A stretch of DNA of 64,000 bases from an uncultured Prevotellaceae bacterium (lineage in GTDB: Bacteria > Bacteroidota > Bacteroidia > Bacteroidales > Bacteroidaceae), in contig ONLL01000002.1 in assembly GCA_900318685.1 (NCBI GenBank), positions 1 through 64,000 on the forward strand, written 5' to 3'. The notes under the pieces are model-generated. The model saw only the letters and a program-made list of their open reading frames with translations, searched no databases and was not told the DNA's origin. Below are positions 34,882-45,600 of this stretch, in pieces (positions within the stretch are counted from its first letter, which is position 1; every line of letters starts with the position of its first letter). The position numbers and the translations under genes were made by a program.

Positions 34882-37677
34882 ATGAAACAGATCAGATTCC
34901 TACTGGCCGTATTGACGGCTTTCGTGTTCACAACAAGAGCGTGGGCACAGACAGAAGAAGCGTATGCCTGGGTCGATGGCACTACCCTGCGAATCTGCTA
35001 TGATACACAGCGAAATGCGCATGCAGGAACGAAATACTCCATTCCCTGGACGGGTGAATATCCTGGTTGGTGGGAAAAGAAGGGAGTCATTACAGGGGCT
35101 GTATTCGAACAGAGTTTTGCCCGTTATCAAGGACTTACCAATGCCTCAAACATGTTCTCCGGTTTTGAAAGCCTAGTGAGTATTGACGCATCGCACTTCA
35201 ATACGTCCAACGTCACCAATATGGCAGGCATGTTTAGTGGATGTAAACAGCTGACGAGCCTCAACCTAGGGTCGTTTAATACCGGTAATGTGGAAGACAT
35301 GTCGCACATGTTCGATCAGTGCATCAACCTTGTCACCATTTATGTTTCCAGTCTTTGGGGCACGGCCAATGTGACCAGCTCCGATGATATGTTTGCTGGC
35401 TGCAGCAAGCTCAGAGGCGGTCTGGGAACTTTGTGGCGGAACTCATATCCGGCAGACAAGACCTATGCCCGCATCGACGGTGACTCCAACCTTCCGGGGT
35501 ATCTCACCGGAGTGGTTTATATCGGGGAGGAAACCTTCCCCGACGACACCTTCCGTTCATGGGTACTTCAGCAGAGCTATGGTCAGGACTGCATTCTTAC
35601 GACGTCTGAAATAGCCAGCGTGACGAGCATCAGCGTTAATGGTTTGGGCATCTACGACCTCAAGGGTATCGAGTCCTTTACTGCTCTCGCTACTCTCGAC
35701 TGTGCCAATAACAATCTGGAGAGTCTCGACTTGTCGAGCAATACGGCACTAAAAACCATCGATTGCTACAACAACCGGCTCAACGTCCCGGCTATGGAGG
35801 CATTTGTGCAGAGTCTGCCGAAAGCATCTGGCACGCTAGGATTCCTGACCGTCATTGACAATTCCAATGCCAACGAGGGAAATAGCATGACAACGGCTCA
35901 GGCTAATGCCGCCAGATCCAAGAAATGGAATGTACAATGTACTCAGGGAGAATTCGAAGCTCGCGTTGTCATCGATGAAGGAAGCTTCCCCGATGCACAA
36001 TTCCGTGCATACCTGCTGCAGCAGAGCTATGGTCAGGACTATTTACTCACGGCTTCGGAGATGGATGGCATAACAAGCCTCTATGTTAACAATAAACAGA
36101 TAGCCGACCTCACAGGCATTGAGAATTTCACAAAGCTGATAATACTCAACTGCTCACAGAATCAGCTGACAACCCTCGACGTTACAAGGCTAACATCTCT
36201 AACGCAACTCAGTTGTACGCAAAACAAGCTGGAAGCTCTCGACCTGTCGCAAAATACTAAACTCGCGATTCTCAACTGCTCACAGAATCAGTTGAAACAA
36301 CTCGACCTATCGAATAATAATAACCTGAAAACGGTGTATTGCTACAGCAATATGCTTAAGCCTATCCACATAAAGGATCTCTTTGACCTGCACTTGCCTG
36401 ACCAATCTGGTGCCGAATGGGAAAGCACCCTTCGGATACTCGACTGTGACGATGAAAATGAGGGAAACGACTTGACGAACGTTGACATCACCCTTGCCAC
36501 GAATAAAGGTTGGAAGGTGTTGAACAGAATCAATAACAAATGGGTAGAGCAGACATCGAAGGTTGCTGACTCTGACCTGATGATCACCAAGGTGCGCTTC
36601 CCCGATGACAATTTCCGCACATGGCTCTACGCACAGTCGTTTGGCGTTGATGGCAGACTCACTGAGTCGGAGATTAGCAAAGTAAAGGAGATAGATGTCA
36701 CTAGAAAGGACATTGCCGACCTTAGGGGAATTGAGGTGTTCACCGCTTTGGAAATACTAAAATGCAGCCAGAACGCACTCACTCGTGAGAATGTGGAATA
36801 CCTCGTCAATGCATTGCCTTATAAGTGGCTTAATGGTGGTCTTTTGATAGCCATTACGTCTGCTGTTGCTGGCATCATGCAAATGGATATGCTAGGAGAT
36901 GTGCTTGGAGGATTGCTTCAGGCATTTGGAATTGAGAATGCTCCTGCAATGGTCTATGAAATGATATTAGACAAAAAAAGTCTCAAGTTGGATATTTACG
37001 ACAATACCTTACAGAACGAAGGTAATGTCGTCACCCATGAGGCTCAGCAGATCGCTCTTTCCAGAGGATGGGTGATGCGTGAGTTCGACGAATCGGAGAA
37101 TAAATGGAAAACCATTGACTGTTGTGTGGAAATTAACGAGGATAACTTCCCCGATCCGAATTTCCGTAACTGGGTGCTCACACAACCGTATGGTCAGGAC
37201 GGAAAGTTATATGACTCTGAGGCTAATAGGATTTATTCCATTGATGTACATGGTGAGAATATCAAGAGTCTGAAGGGCATTGAGCACTTCACGGCACTAG
37301 AAACACTCTATTGTCAAAGGAACCAAATTGAGGGAGACGATATGGTCGACCTGATGTTCAACCTGCCTACTGACACGAAGATGCAAATCATCCGTGACGT
37401 CATCATGCAGTCGGAAAAATATGTGAACGGTTCTTTCGATCGTAATCTCTACGTCTATGCGGGCAATTATGAGAACGAGAAGAATGTGTGCGACAAGTTC
37501 TGCATCCGTCTTGCCAAGCAGCGTGGCTGGAAGGTGTTTGCTCTCGATGGCACCTCCTGGGAAGAGTATGCTGGTAGTGAGAACGGCGCCTCGGGCATGA
37601 AGGGCGACATGAACAACGACAACAAGGTGACCATCGCCGATGCCGTCCTCATCGTGGACGAGATACTGAATAAGTAG
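34882..37677 (+). CDS. secreted DUF285/LRR protein with a half-dockerin end
   Basis: 931 residues from the ATG at 34882 (signal MKQIRFLLAVLTAFVFTTRA, cleavage after WAQ). A short DUF285 part (SNVTNMAGMFSGCKQLTSLNL) leads to four FPDxxFRxWL/EF-hand-like/LRR modules (YGQDCILTTSEI, YGQDYLLTASEM, LTTLDVTRLTSL). In the third module an unusual hydrophobic helical insert of about 50 residues (LLIAITSAVAGIMQMDML, VLGGLLQAFG) interrupts the usual closing unit. The C-terminus holds only one dockerin-type loop (GDMNNDNKVTIADAVLIVDE) and stops at EILNK, so it lacks the second loop and helical tail of its neighbours. It may be a 3'-truncated paralog or a natural short form. Confidence 0.82.
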   Translation: MKQIRFLLAVLTAFVFTTRAWAQTEEAYAWVDGTTLRICYDTQRNAHAGTKYSIPWTGEYPGWWEKKGVITGAVFEQSFARYQGLTNASNMFSGFESLVSIDASHFNTSNVTNMAGMFSGCKQLTSLNLGSFNTGNVEDMSHMFDQCINLVTIYVSSLWGTANVTSSDDMFAGCSKLRGGLGTLWRNSYPADKTYARIDGDSNLPGYLTGVVYIGEETFPDDTFRSWVLQQSYGQDCILTTSEIASVTSISVNGLGIYDLKGIESFTALATLDCANNNLESLDLSSNTALKTIDCYNNRLNVPAMEAFVQSLPKASGTLGFLTVIDNSNANEGNSMTTAQANAARSKKWNVQCTQGEFEARVVIDEGSFPDAQFRAYLLQQSYGQDYLLTASEMDGITSLYVNNKQIADLTGIENFTKLIILNCSQNQLTTLDVTRLTSLTQLSCTQNKLEALDLSQNTKLAILNCSQNQLKQLDLSNNNNLKTVYCYSNMLKPIHIKDLFDLHLPDQSGAEWESTLRILDCDDENEGNDLTNVDITLATNKGWKVLNRINNKWVEQTSKVADSDLMITKVRFPDDNFRTWLYAQSFGVDGRLTESEISKVKEIDVTRKDIADLRGIEVFTALEILKCSQNALTRENVEYLVNALPYKWLNGGLLIAITSAVAGIMQMDMLGDVLGGLLQAFGIENAPAMVYEMILDKKSLKLDIYDNTLQNEGNVVTHEAQQIALSRGWVMREFDESENKWKTIDCCVEINEDNFPDPNFRNWVLTQPYGQDGKLYDSEANRIYSIDVHGENIKSLKGIEHFTALETLYCQRNQIEGDDMVDLMFNLPTDTKMQIIRDVIMQSEKYVNGSFDRNLYVYAGNYENEKNVCDKFCIRLAKQRGWKVFALDGTSWEEYAGSENGASGMKGDMNNDNKVTIADAVLIVDEILNK

Positions 37678-37694
37678 TCTTTAGTGTTTTGGGG

Positions 37695-37735
37695 AGTGCT
37701 ACTTCGGATTTTCATTGAATATCGGGAGTAGCACT
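37695..37735 (+). terminator. probable terminator hairpin
   Basis: AGTGCTACT (37695-37703) pairs perfectly with AGTAGCACT (37727-37735) around a 23-nt loop, followed by TCGAAAATTTT. It separates the gene at 34882 from the hairpin leader of the next gene. Confidence 0.6.
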
Positions 37736-37748
37736 TCGAAAATTTTAA

Positions 37749-37772
37749 CCAGCTGGGAAATGATGAAGCTGG
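37749..37772 (+). promoter_or_regulatory. conserved 5'UTR hairpin CCAGCT...AGCTGG
   Basis: CCAGCT (37749-37754) pairs with AGCTGG (37767-37772). The following leader (ATTTGAGATATGAAACAG) matches the one before 27153. Unlike the other three sites, no TATCTTTG promoter block lies directly upstream. Confidence 0.66.
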
Positions 37773-37807
37773 AAAATGAATGGAATAAATAAAAAGACAT
37801 TTGAGAT

Positions 37808-40800
37808 ATGAAACAGATCAGACTCCTACTGGCCGTATTGATGGCTTTCGTGTTCACAACAAGAGCGTGGGCACAGACAGAAGAACGATATGCTGAGGTT
37901 AGCACCGACGGCAAGACCTTGACATTCTACCTCGATCCCTATAGGTCGACGCGTACTGGAACAACCTATGATATCCCTTGGGGAAATGGCGACCCGGGCT
38001 GGACAACTGGCCCTTATAGCGGTACCATCATTACTGCAAGATTTGACGGGTTGTTTAGTGAGGGAGACGTGTTTTTGACCAGTACGAAGGCGATGTTCAA
38101 GAACCTGACCTCACTTACTGTCATCGAAGGCCTTGAAAATCTCTATACTGGGGAGATGACCAATATGGAGTCGATGTTTGAGAATTGCAGCCAGCTGAAA
38201 CAGCTCGACATGATTGATTTTAATATCTCCGCAGTAACTAATATGAACAGGATGTTCTGTTCCTGCAGTTCGCTGGAATCGATCTGCTGCAATGAGGACT
38301 GGAGTATGGGCAACAAGGTGACTACATCAACCGATATGTTTGCTGGTTGCACGAACCTTAAGGGCGCCGTCAGCTATGCCAGCAGCAACAGCAATGATAT
38401 TGCCTATGCCAACCCCACTACGGGCTATTTCACAGGCAAGGTTGAACCCTATGCCATTCTCTCTGATGAAGGCACAGTCCTGACTTTCTATTACGACACA
38501 GATAGACCAGCGCACCAGAAAGCTGGGGGCGAATCGTTTAGGATTCCCTGGTATCAAGAGGAAGAGGATTTTTGGGATATTTATCCAGGATGGAGTTGGT
38601 GGAACGCCTCTGACATTGTCACAGTCAATTTCGACCCGTCTTTTGAGGAGTATCACGGCCTGACCAAAACTACACGGATGTTTGCTGGTATGGAAAATCT
38701 GACTACCATTAATAATATTCACAATCTGCATACCGAGAACGTGACCAACATGTTTGGAATGTTCAATGGTTGTAAGAATTTGAAGGAAATCGACCTGACT
38801 GAATTTGATACGGGTAATGTCACCAATACGCAATATATGTTCTATGGTTGTTCGAATCTGGAGAGAATCTTCTGTGATGATGACTGGAACCAGGGAAATG
38901 TGGTGGTGGAGTCAGAAAGAATGTTTCAAGGTTGCTCAAAGTTGAAGGGTTATAACTCCAGCAACGTCGATATCACTTTCGCCAACCCGACGACAGGATA
39001 CTTCACCGGCCGAGAGGCGTATGCTGTATATGATGAGAGTAACCAATCGCTCACGTTCTACTACGATATAAATAAGTCGTCGTATGAAGGCATCGAAAAC
39101 ATGCATGTGTGTGAAGCTGTTGGTAACGATTGGGGAATGTATACTATTACCTCGGTCAGAATCGATGATTCGTTCAAAGACTATCACGGATTAACGTCGA
39201 CCAGGGGAATGTTCGCCTATCTGTACAACATAACAGAGATAGAAGGCCTTGCTAATCTCAACACAGAGAATGTGACTGACATGGGTGCTATGTTTAACGA
39301 GTGCAATATGCTGAAGAGCCTCGACCTGTCGAGTTTTGACACCAGCAACGTGACGGACATAAGTGAGATGTTCTACGACTGTTCCGCTTTGCAGAGCCTT
39401 GACCTGTCGAGCTTTGACACTAGAAACGTGACGCTTATGAGCAGCTTGTTCTTCAACTGCTCGAATTTGACGAGCATCGACTTGTCGAACTTCAACACCA
39501 GCAACGTGACACATATGCCGGATATGTTCTATGGCTGCGGTGCCCTGACCCTCAACCTGACGAGTTTCGACATGACCAAAGTCCAGAGTACATTTCAGAT
39601 GTTTGAATGGTGTATCAAGCTGACAACAATTTACTGCAACGACAACTGGCAGAAGGCGGGGCTTGATTCGGGCGATATGTTCAATGGATGTTATGCACTC
39701 AAGGGTGCCGTGGACTACGACGGAACTAAGACTGATGCCAGTATGGCCAACCCCGACAGTGGCTACTTCACCCGCTATTTGCACATCGCCATCGACAAGA
39801 CCAACTTTCCTGATGAGAACTTCCGCAATGAGCTGCTGTTGCCAGACTTCGACAAAGACCAGGATGGCTGGTTCACCACTGAAGAAATTCTCGGCATTAC
39901 TGAAATGAACGTTGGCTGGAGGAATATAGCCGACCTCACGGGTATTGAGTACTTTACGGCATTAAAGGAACTTGCTGTCGGTCGCAACAACCTGACCTTC
40001 CTCGACCTGTCGTCCAACAAGGCGTTAGAAAGATTGAATTGTAGCTCCAACCGGCTGACGAATCTCATCCTTTATGAGAATGCGGCGCTGGAATACTTGG
40101 ATTGCCAATACAACCAGCTGAGAGAACTCTATGTGGCTTGTTGTCCAACACTGTGGGAACTCAGCTGCAACAATAACCAGCTGACTTCGCTTATTTTGAA
40201 CGTCTGGGATCAGACGTCGAATATCGAATACCTCGACTGCTCGAACAACAACTTAAAGCGAATCGAAGGCATGAGGCTGAACCCCAGCAATAGCCAATAC
40301 ACGCTCATCTGCCACAACAACCCTATCAACAGTGATGGCATGGGCCAACTCGTCGGTGCCCTGGTGACACTTGGCACGGACCAGCATGGCACATTCAAGA
40401 TCTACGATGAGACCTACACGGGCGTGGGAGCCTACTGCACCTCGGATCATGTGGCAGCAGCCACGAGCAAGGGCTGGGAAGTGCTGTTCTACGATAAGGA
40501 AACAGACACCTGGACAGACTTTACTGGCTTCCCCGCTATTGCCATTGGCGATTTGAATGACATTGAAGGCATTGACATCGGCGATGCTAACATCATTGCC
40601 GACTACATCCTGGGCAAGCGCCAGCTTGAGGCGTACGAAGTCATTGCTGCCGACGTGAACGGCGACACCAAGGTTACCATCGCCGACGTGACTGCCATCA
40701 TCGACATCCTAACTTACGATCCCACTGCTGATAAAATAGAGTTGGAGGATGCAATTCAATCTTGTATAGAGAAGCTCGAAAATTGTGAGGGACTTATTCA

Positions 40801-41005
40801 GAAGCTAAGTGAACAAACTCAGACCGCCCTGCGGAACAAGGTGACTGAGATAAAGGGAAAGATTGCAGCCGTTAAAGTCAAAATTATGAATGCCAAGACA
40901 CGAGACGATATCCGGCAATGCCGTAAAGACATAAATGATATCGATTCAGACATTATTTCGTTGATGGGCGAAATTGCTAGCCTCATGGCTCAGTTGCACG
41001 GATGA
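37808..41005 (+). CDS. secreted DUF285/LRR protein with dockerin and helical tail
   Basis: 1065 residues with the signal MKQIRLLLAVLMAFVFTTRA (cleavage after WAQ). Three DUF285 blocks (about 20-650) each start with a LTFYLD/LTFYYD strand and contain LDLSSFDTSNVTDISEMFY-type repeats. One EF-hand/LRR module follows, with a near-canonical calcium loop DFDKDQDGWFTTEEI and repeats such as LERLNCSSNRLTNLIL. A dockerin lies near 911-971 (GDLNDIEGIDIGDANII, ADVNGDTKVTIADV; the first loop looks degenerate). Residues 975-1065 are the helical tail (TRDDIRQCRKDINDIDSDI). Paralog of the genes at 27153, 30730 and 34882; surface role inferred. Confidence 0.85.
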   Translation: MKQIRLLLAVLMAFVFTTRAWAQTEERYAEVSTDGKTLTFYLDPYRSTRTGTTYDIPWGNGDPGWTTGPYSGTIITARFDGLFSEGDVFLTSTKAMFKNLTSLTVIEGLENLYTGEMTNMESMFENCSQLKQLDMIDFNISAVTNMNRMFCSCSSLESICCNEDWSMGNKVTTSTDMFAGCTNLKGAVSYASSNSNDIAYANPTTGYFTGKVEPYAILSDEGTVLTFYYDTDRPAHQKAGGESFRIPWYQEEEDFWDIYPGWSWWNASDIVTVNFDPSFEEYHGLTKTTRMFAGMENLTTINNIHNLHTENVTNMFGMFNGCKNLKEIDLTEFDTGNVTNTQYMFYGCSNLERIFCDDDWNQGNVVVESERMFQGCSKLKGYNSSNVDITFANPTTGYFTGREAYAVYDESNQSLTFYYDINKSSYEGIENMHVCEAVGNDWGMYTITSVRIDDSFKDYHGLTSTRGMFAYLYNITEIEGLANLNTENVTDMGAMFNECNMLKSLDLSSFDTSNVTDISEMFYDCSALQSLDLSSFDTRNVTLMSSLFFNCSNLTSIDLSNFNTSNVTHMPDMFYGCGALTLNLTSFDMTKVQSTFQMFEWCIKLTTIYCNDNWQKAGLDSGDMFNGCYALKGAVDYDGTKTDASMANPDSGYFTRYLHIAIDKTNFPDENFRNELLLPDFDKDQDGWFTTEEILGITEMNVGWRNIADLTGIEYFTALKELAVGRNNLTFLDLSSNKALERLNCSSNRLTNLILYENAALEYLDCQYNQLRELYVACCPTLWELSCNNNQLTSLILNVWDQTSNIEYLDCSNNNLKRIEGMRLNPSNSQYTLICHNNPINSDGMGQLVGALVTLGTDQHGTFKIYDETYTGVGAYCTSDHVAAATSKGWEVLFYDKETDTWTDFTGFPAIAIGDLNDIEGIDIGDANIIADYILGKRQLEAYEVIAADVNGDTKVTIADVTAIIDILTYDPTADKIELEDAIQSCIEKLENCEGLIQKLSEQTQTALRNKVTEIKGKIAAVKVKIMNAKTRDDIRQCRKDINDIDSDIISLMGEIASLMAQLHG

Positions 41006-41065
41006 TAAAGTAAAAATGGTGTTTCGTAAAAACAATAATGTGATAACCAAATAAAATATAGCGAT

Positions 41066-42598
41066 ATGAAACAGAGATTGCTTTTGGCACTGATAGCCCT
41101 CATGGGGCTGACGGCAATGGCCCAGACTACGAACTACGGCATCAAGATTGGCGGCGTGGAAGTGACGCCAAGTAACTACACGAATATTTCTGCGACGGGA
41201 GATTTCTCTGCCGTGAAGTCTGGAACGGTGACCTACGATCCTTCAACGCATACTCTGACGCTGGCAAATGCGAACATTGTATACAATGGTGGCACATCTG
41301 CCATCAATTTTTATCAGGATGATTATTCGATCATCACCGATGACTACAACTTGGTATTGGCCGAGGGCACATTGAATGTGGTCACTACGGGAACTAGCCC
41401 TGCCTTGGAGACAACGATGCCCCTGACCATCAAGGGTGGCGGCACCGCTCTCTTTAAGAGCGATTCGCACTGCGGAATCTATGGTCGCTACAATATGGCT
41501 TCGCATGACTATACGCTGAGCATCGAGAATAGCACGGTGGCGGCTATGGGCAAATGGGGTATCACGGCTGAAAAATGGGGAACACTAAATATAGTCAATT
41601 CCACTGTTATTGGCACAGGATGGATGGGCTCAGTGTGCGACTTTAAGACCCTGACGACCACAGGCGTAGAGTTGGCTTCACCCAGCGGAGCTGCATGGGT
41701 CGACGGTTATAATGCTGTGTGCATAGGAGAGGAGGTCGTGACGTCGACTGTGACTTTCAAACCTAAGAGCTCTGGCGGATCGGGGAATACAGGCAGCGGG
41801 CGTGCTGGTGATATGAATGGCGATGGCTTGCTGACGATCTCTGATGTGACAACCCTGGTCGATGTGATACTGAATAGTAGCAGCGATTTTGGCACGCATG
41901 AGTATGTCGACCTCGGTCTGCCCTCAGGTACGCTCTGGGCTACGACGAACGTAGGAGCCACCAATCCTGAGGACTGCGGCGGATACTTCGCTTGGGGCGA
42001 GACGGTGCCTAGAGGCGAGGAGGACAAGAGCAACCTTTCAAACTATCAATATGCAGATACCTACGTGAAGACTTATTACAGTTCCTACACTTATAAATGG
42101 GGCACGTTCGAAGATGGCCTCCTCACCAAATACTGTGATAATAGCGAATATGGCTACAAAGGCTACACGGATGCGCTGACCGAGCTGGAACTGTCTGACG
42201 ATGCGGCTTATGTGAACTGGGGACCGGGCTGGCGCACTCCGACCAAGGAGCAGTTAGAAGAACTCGTAGACCCTGCCAATACCAAAATGGAGTGTATAAC
42301 AGTGAATGGTGTGCTTGGCCGTAAGATAACGAGTATTCGTCCTGGCTACGAAGGTAACAGCATCTTCCTGCCTTTTGCGGGGGGTGCGCGTGAGGATGAA
42401 GATCCTGCGTCCACCGGATTAGGAATGGTTGGCGTATATTGGTCAAGAATGCTTCGTCAAGAAGCTGATCCCAACTATTCGCATTGTTTGTACATGTTAA
42501 GTGATGAAGCAATGGAGGAAGCAGGGGAAGCATCTGCGATGGTCATGTATAACTATCGTGTCTTTGGCTTCTCCGTCCGCCCCGTGCGAGCGCAATAA
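41066..42598 (+). CDS. secreted mosaic protein: beta-rich domain, internal dockerin, FISUMP-like domain
   Basis: 510 residues with a signal peptide (MKQRLLLALIALMGLTAMAQ). Residues 22-235 form a beta-helix/carbohydrate-binding-like region (GIKIGGVEVTPSNY, YDPSTHTLTLANANI, IENSTVAAMGKWGI). After a Gly/Ser linker (SSGGSGNTGSG) comes a single dockerin-type loop (GDMNGDGLLTISDVTTLVDV, about 247-270). The rest starts EYVDLGLPSGTLWATTNVGA and ends YNRVFGFSVRPVRAQ-like (RVFGFSVRPVRAQ), resembling the Fibrobacter-succinogenes major-paralogous/DUF1566-type domain common in Bacteroidales surface proteins. The dockerin-like part being internal is unusual. No catalytic motif is visible. Confidence 0.78.
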   Translation: MKQRLLLALIALMGLTAMAQTTNYGIKIGGVEVTPSNYTNISATGDFSAVKSGTVTYDPSTHTLTLANANIVYNGGTSAINFYQDDYSIITDDYNLVLAEGTLNVVTTGTSPALETTMPLTIKGGGTALFKSDSHCGIYGRYNMASHDYTLSIENSTVAAMGKWGITAEKWGTLNIVNSTVIGTGWMGSVCDFKTLTTTGVELASPSGAAWVDGYNAVCIGEEVVTSTVTFKPKSSGGSGNTGSGRAGDMNGDGLLTISDVTTLVDVILNSSSDFGTHEYVDLGLPSGTLWATTNVGATNPEDCGGYFAWGETVPRGEEDKSNLSNYQYADTYVKTYYSSYTYKWGTFEDGLLTKYCDNSEYGYKGYTDALTELELSDDAAYVNWGPGWRTPTKEQLEELVDPANTKMECITVNGVLGRKITSIRPGYEGNSIFLPFAGGAREDEDPASTGLGMVGVYWSRMLRQEADPNYSHCLYMLSDEAMEEAGEASAMVMYNYRVFGFSVRPVRAQ

Positions 42599-42645
42599 TA
42601 TACAATGTTTAATGATCAATCAAACAGAACCAAGAATAACAGTTT

Positions 42646-45600
42646 ATGAAACAGATGAGACAATTCCTGGCGGTGTTTCTGCTGTGCGTGTGGACAAGCG
42701 CTGCTCGGGCTATCAACGAGACAGTTACCGAAAACGGCATCACCTACGAAGTCTATTCCGATTACTCAGGATCCTATGCCAAGATCACACGCATCGAAAC
42801 CAACGCAATATCATTGGATATACCCAATAAGGTGTCAACTCCGCGTAATGGAATGGCATTGGTGACAGGCTTTTCGACTGATTTCTACAGTGGCAGCTGC
42901 CCTAACTTGCGATCCTTGTTCATCAAGGAGAGCACTTATCGCGGAACGGTTGCAGGCAACTTCTCGGGGATGAGTAATCTTTCGAACATCTACTTCTATG
43001 ACCCAGAGGAAAAGGCCCCTTCGACCGGCTTGTCATGGAGTCTGAATCCCAATACGGGGTTTAATGTGTTGGCAGGTAAAGTGACCGTTTATCTGAGCCA
43101 ATTGGTGGAACCTTGGCAAAGTGGTAATCGGGTCATTTACTATACCAACGACTCACAGCGAAATGTCATCTCGTCGTGGAAGAGCAACTGGCAGGTGGAC
43201 GAGGTGCAGTGCACCTTTACAGGTGGCGAAGCAGGAAGCGACGGCTATGCCTTTGGTGTTGCTCCATATGCGGGTACTAGGGACTTCCTTGAAGATAATA
43301 CCGAGGGAGCGCTTCTCTACATTAACCCATCGGTGACGTGGCTCAACATACCATCCTATGTGTTGGGAGAAACGAATTACGTCCTTCAGAACTGGAAAAT
43401 CAAGCGTTTCGGCTATCCCGGCGTGACCACCCGTCTGCGCTGTACGAAGTTGAAACATCTGGGCTTTGCAGGCGATATCATCATCGACGAAGGCGTCGTC
43501 TTCGACATGTGCTTCGCCCTGGAGGAAATGGAGTTCGGCGGCAATGCCGACATCCAGAATCTGAAGACCACGACCAGTGGCGGAGCAATTCCATTGACTC
43601 CCTTCAGCAGCTTAAAGACGATAGAGTTCAAGGGAGATGCCATCTTAGGCTCTTCTCTCAAAAACCTTTCGGCCCTGGAGAAGGTGTATTTCTATGGCAA
43701 CATTCCCGATGATCCGAAGGGATTGGCTCAGCTGAGCAACACGAAACTCACCGTCTACGTCAACATGGACAAGTATGAGATTGCCGACTGGAAAGAGAGC
43801 CACACACTGTGGAGCAGCGTCAACATGCAGCCCATCGACCCGAGCACGAACTATCGCAAGGTGACCATCATCAACCCGGGCGAGGGCACCTTCGAAGTGC
43901 AGAAGGTGCACGACGGAACCGCCACATGGGAAAACGTCAAGCCCAATTCCGCAAAAAACATAGAGATGGACAAGAATGGTTATCTCTTAGTAAGAAACTG
44001 CACTATTCCGGAATCGTCGAATTACAGGTTTAGCGGTTTCGTGTTCAACGAGACTACAGTATTGTATGACGACGGGTACGGCGTCAATGTCACGGAGAAG
44101 ACCAACACGCTGACGGCACACTATAGGCAGTTGGCCTTCCCTGAAGGTACAGTGCTGGACTTCCATTTCACGAAAGTGGGCGATGGCCTGATGGAATTCC
44201 GACCGAATGATGAGAACGAATGGGCTTGCATCGATTCGGAAAATGACGAATGGCAGGAACTGGTCGACATGAGCCATGACGGTGAGCAACGCAATTATAC
44301 GACAACCTACCACGACCAGATGAATCTGTATATCAACTTCACCTGCACTTACAAAAAGCCTGTTGACGGCATCGTGGAGCAAAGCCTGGTCATTGTCAAT
44401 GATGTTCCTGTCGAAGCCAATAATCAGGAAGAAAGTGGCGATTACATCGTGGCATACTACTCTATTGAGATTGACGGTGACATGGAGATCCAGATCATTC
44501 ACAAGAATAATGCCCGCAAACTGTCGGTCGTCAACGGAGCCGGCGGAGCGATAGCCTTGTACCGAGAGGGCGAAACCGATCCTGTCGGCACCATCGCCAA
44601 CGCCACCAGCTTCGAGCAGGTGCTGCCCAAGGACGTGGCCCACTACGCCGTCATCACGCCCGAGACGGGCAAGGAGGTGTTTGCGCTGTTCGTCAACAAG
44701 CCGCTCAATGAGACGGCTCGCCTGCAGCTCGATGCCAGCCAGTATCGCCAGGACGACGGCACCTACCGCGTGCCGCTCACTGGTCTCGACGAGGGCGACG
44801 GGGCCTACCGACTCAGCGTGCTCTATGTCGACAGGCCCAGCTATGCCTTCAACCTTGCAGTAGTGGGCGACGGGTCGATGATGTGCATCGCGTTCCGCAG
44901 GGTAGACGGCGACATCCAGGCCATCACCGAGGTGACCGCCTCCGAGTCGGAAGGCCGCAATCAGGTGGTGCGAGCCTTCTACGACGATATTGGCGAGACG
45001 GGCTATGTGGAGTTCTACGTCTCGGCCCCCAAGGATGGCGAGACCGTCAAGGTCTACAAGGATGGCGAGGACGTCACCGGCAAGTTCCGCCTGATGGAGA
45101 ACTTGAACAACCAGTACTTGCGTGGCACACTCGCCTCGTCGGCCAGCGAGAACGACCTGGGTGTGCTGACGTCTGCGTCGCTGCTTGCCATCTATGAGGA
45201 GAACAGTAGCATCGTCGACTGGAATGCCATTATGGCAGGCGACGTCGACGACAATGCCAAAGTCATCATGATGGTCGATGGTGGCACAGTAGAGATGAAC
45301 CTCTCTGCCACCTCTTCCACAGCGAAAGCATCGTTCAATCCGGAAGAAATCGGGACACAGCTCCAGTTGTATGTCTACGTGGAACCGGGCAAGAGCGCCC
45401 AGCTGCTCTTCAACGGCGAGGACTATACGAGCCTGCTGACGGAAGACGGCATGGAGAACGGCTACCTTACCTACGTCATAGAGGCCGACAACCTTCATCA
45501 GTTCTTCGTCGACGGCACCTGGACGTTCTGCTTCTCGAAGACCTCCGACATCATCGACTTTGCCGATGCCGAGGTGAAGCGCATCTGCGTGGAGAACTGG

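Noticed and set aside
43987-45498. Long antisense open frame of 503 codons opposite the gene at 42646
   Set aside because: The sense strand carries a signal peptide, LRRs and a dockerin in one frame; the antisense frame has no recognisable motif and is explained by codon composition.
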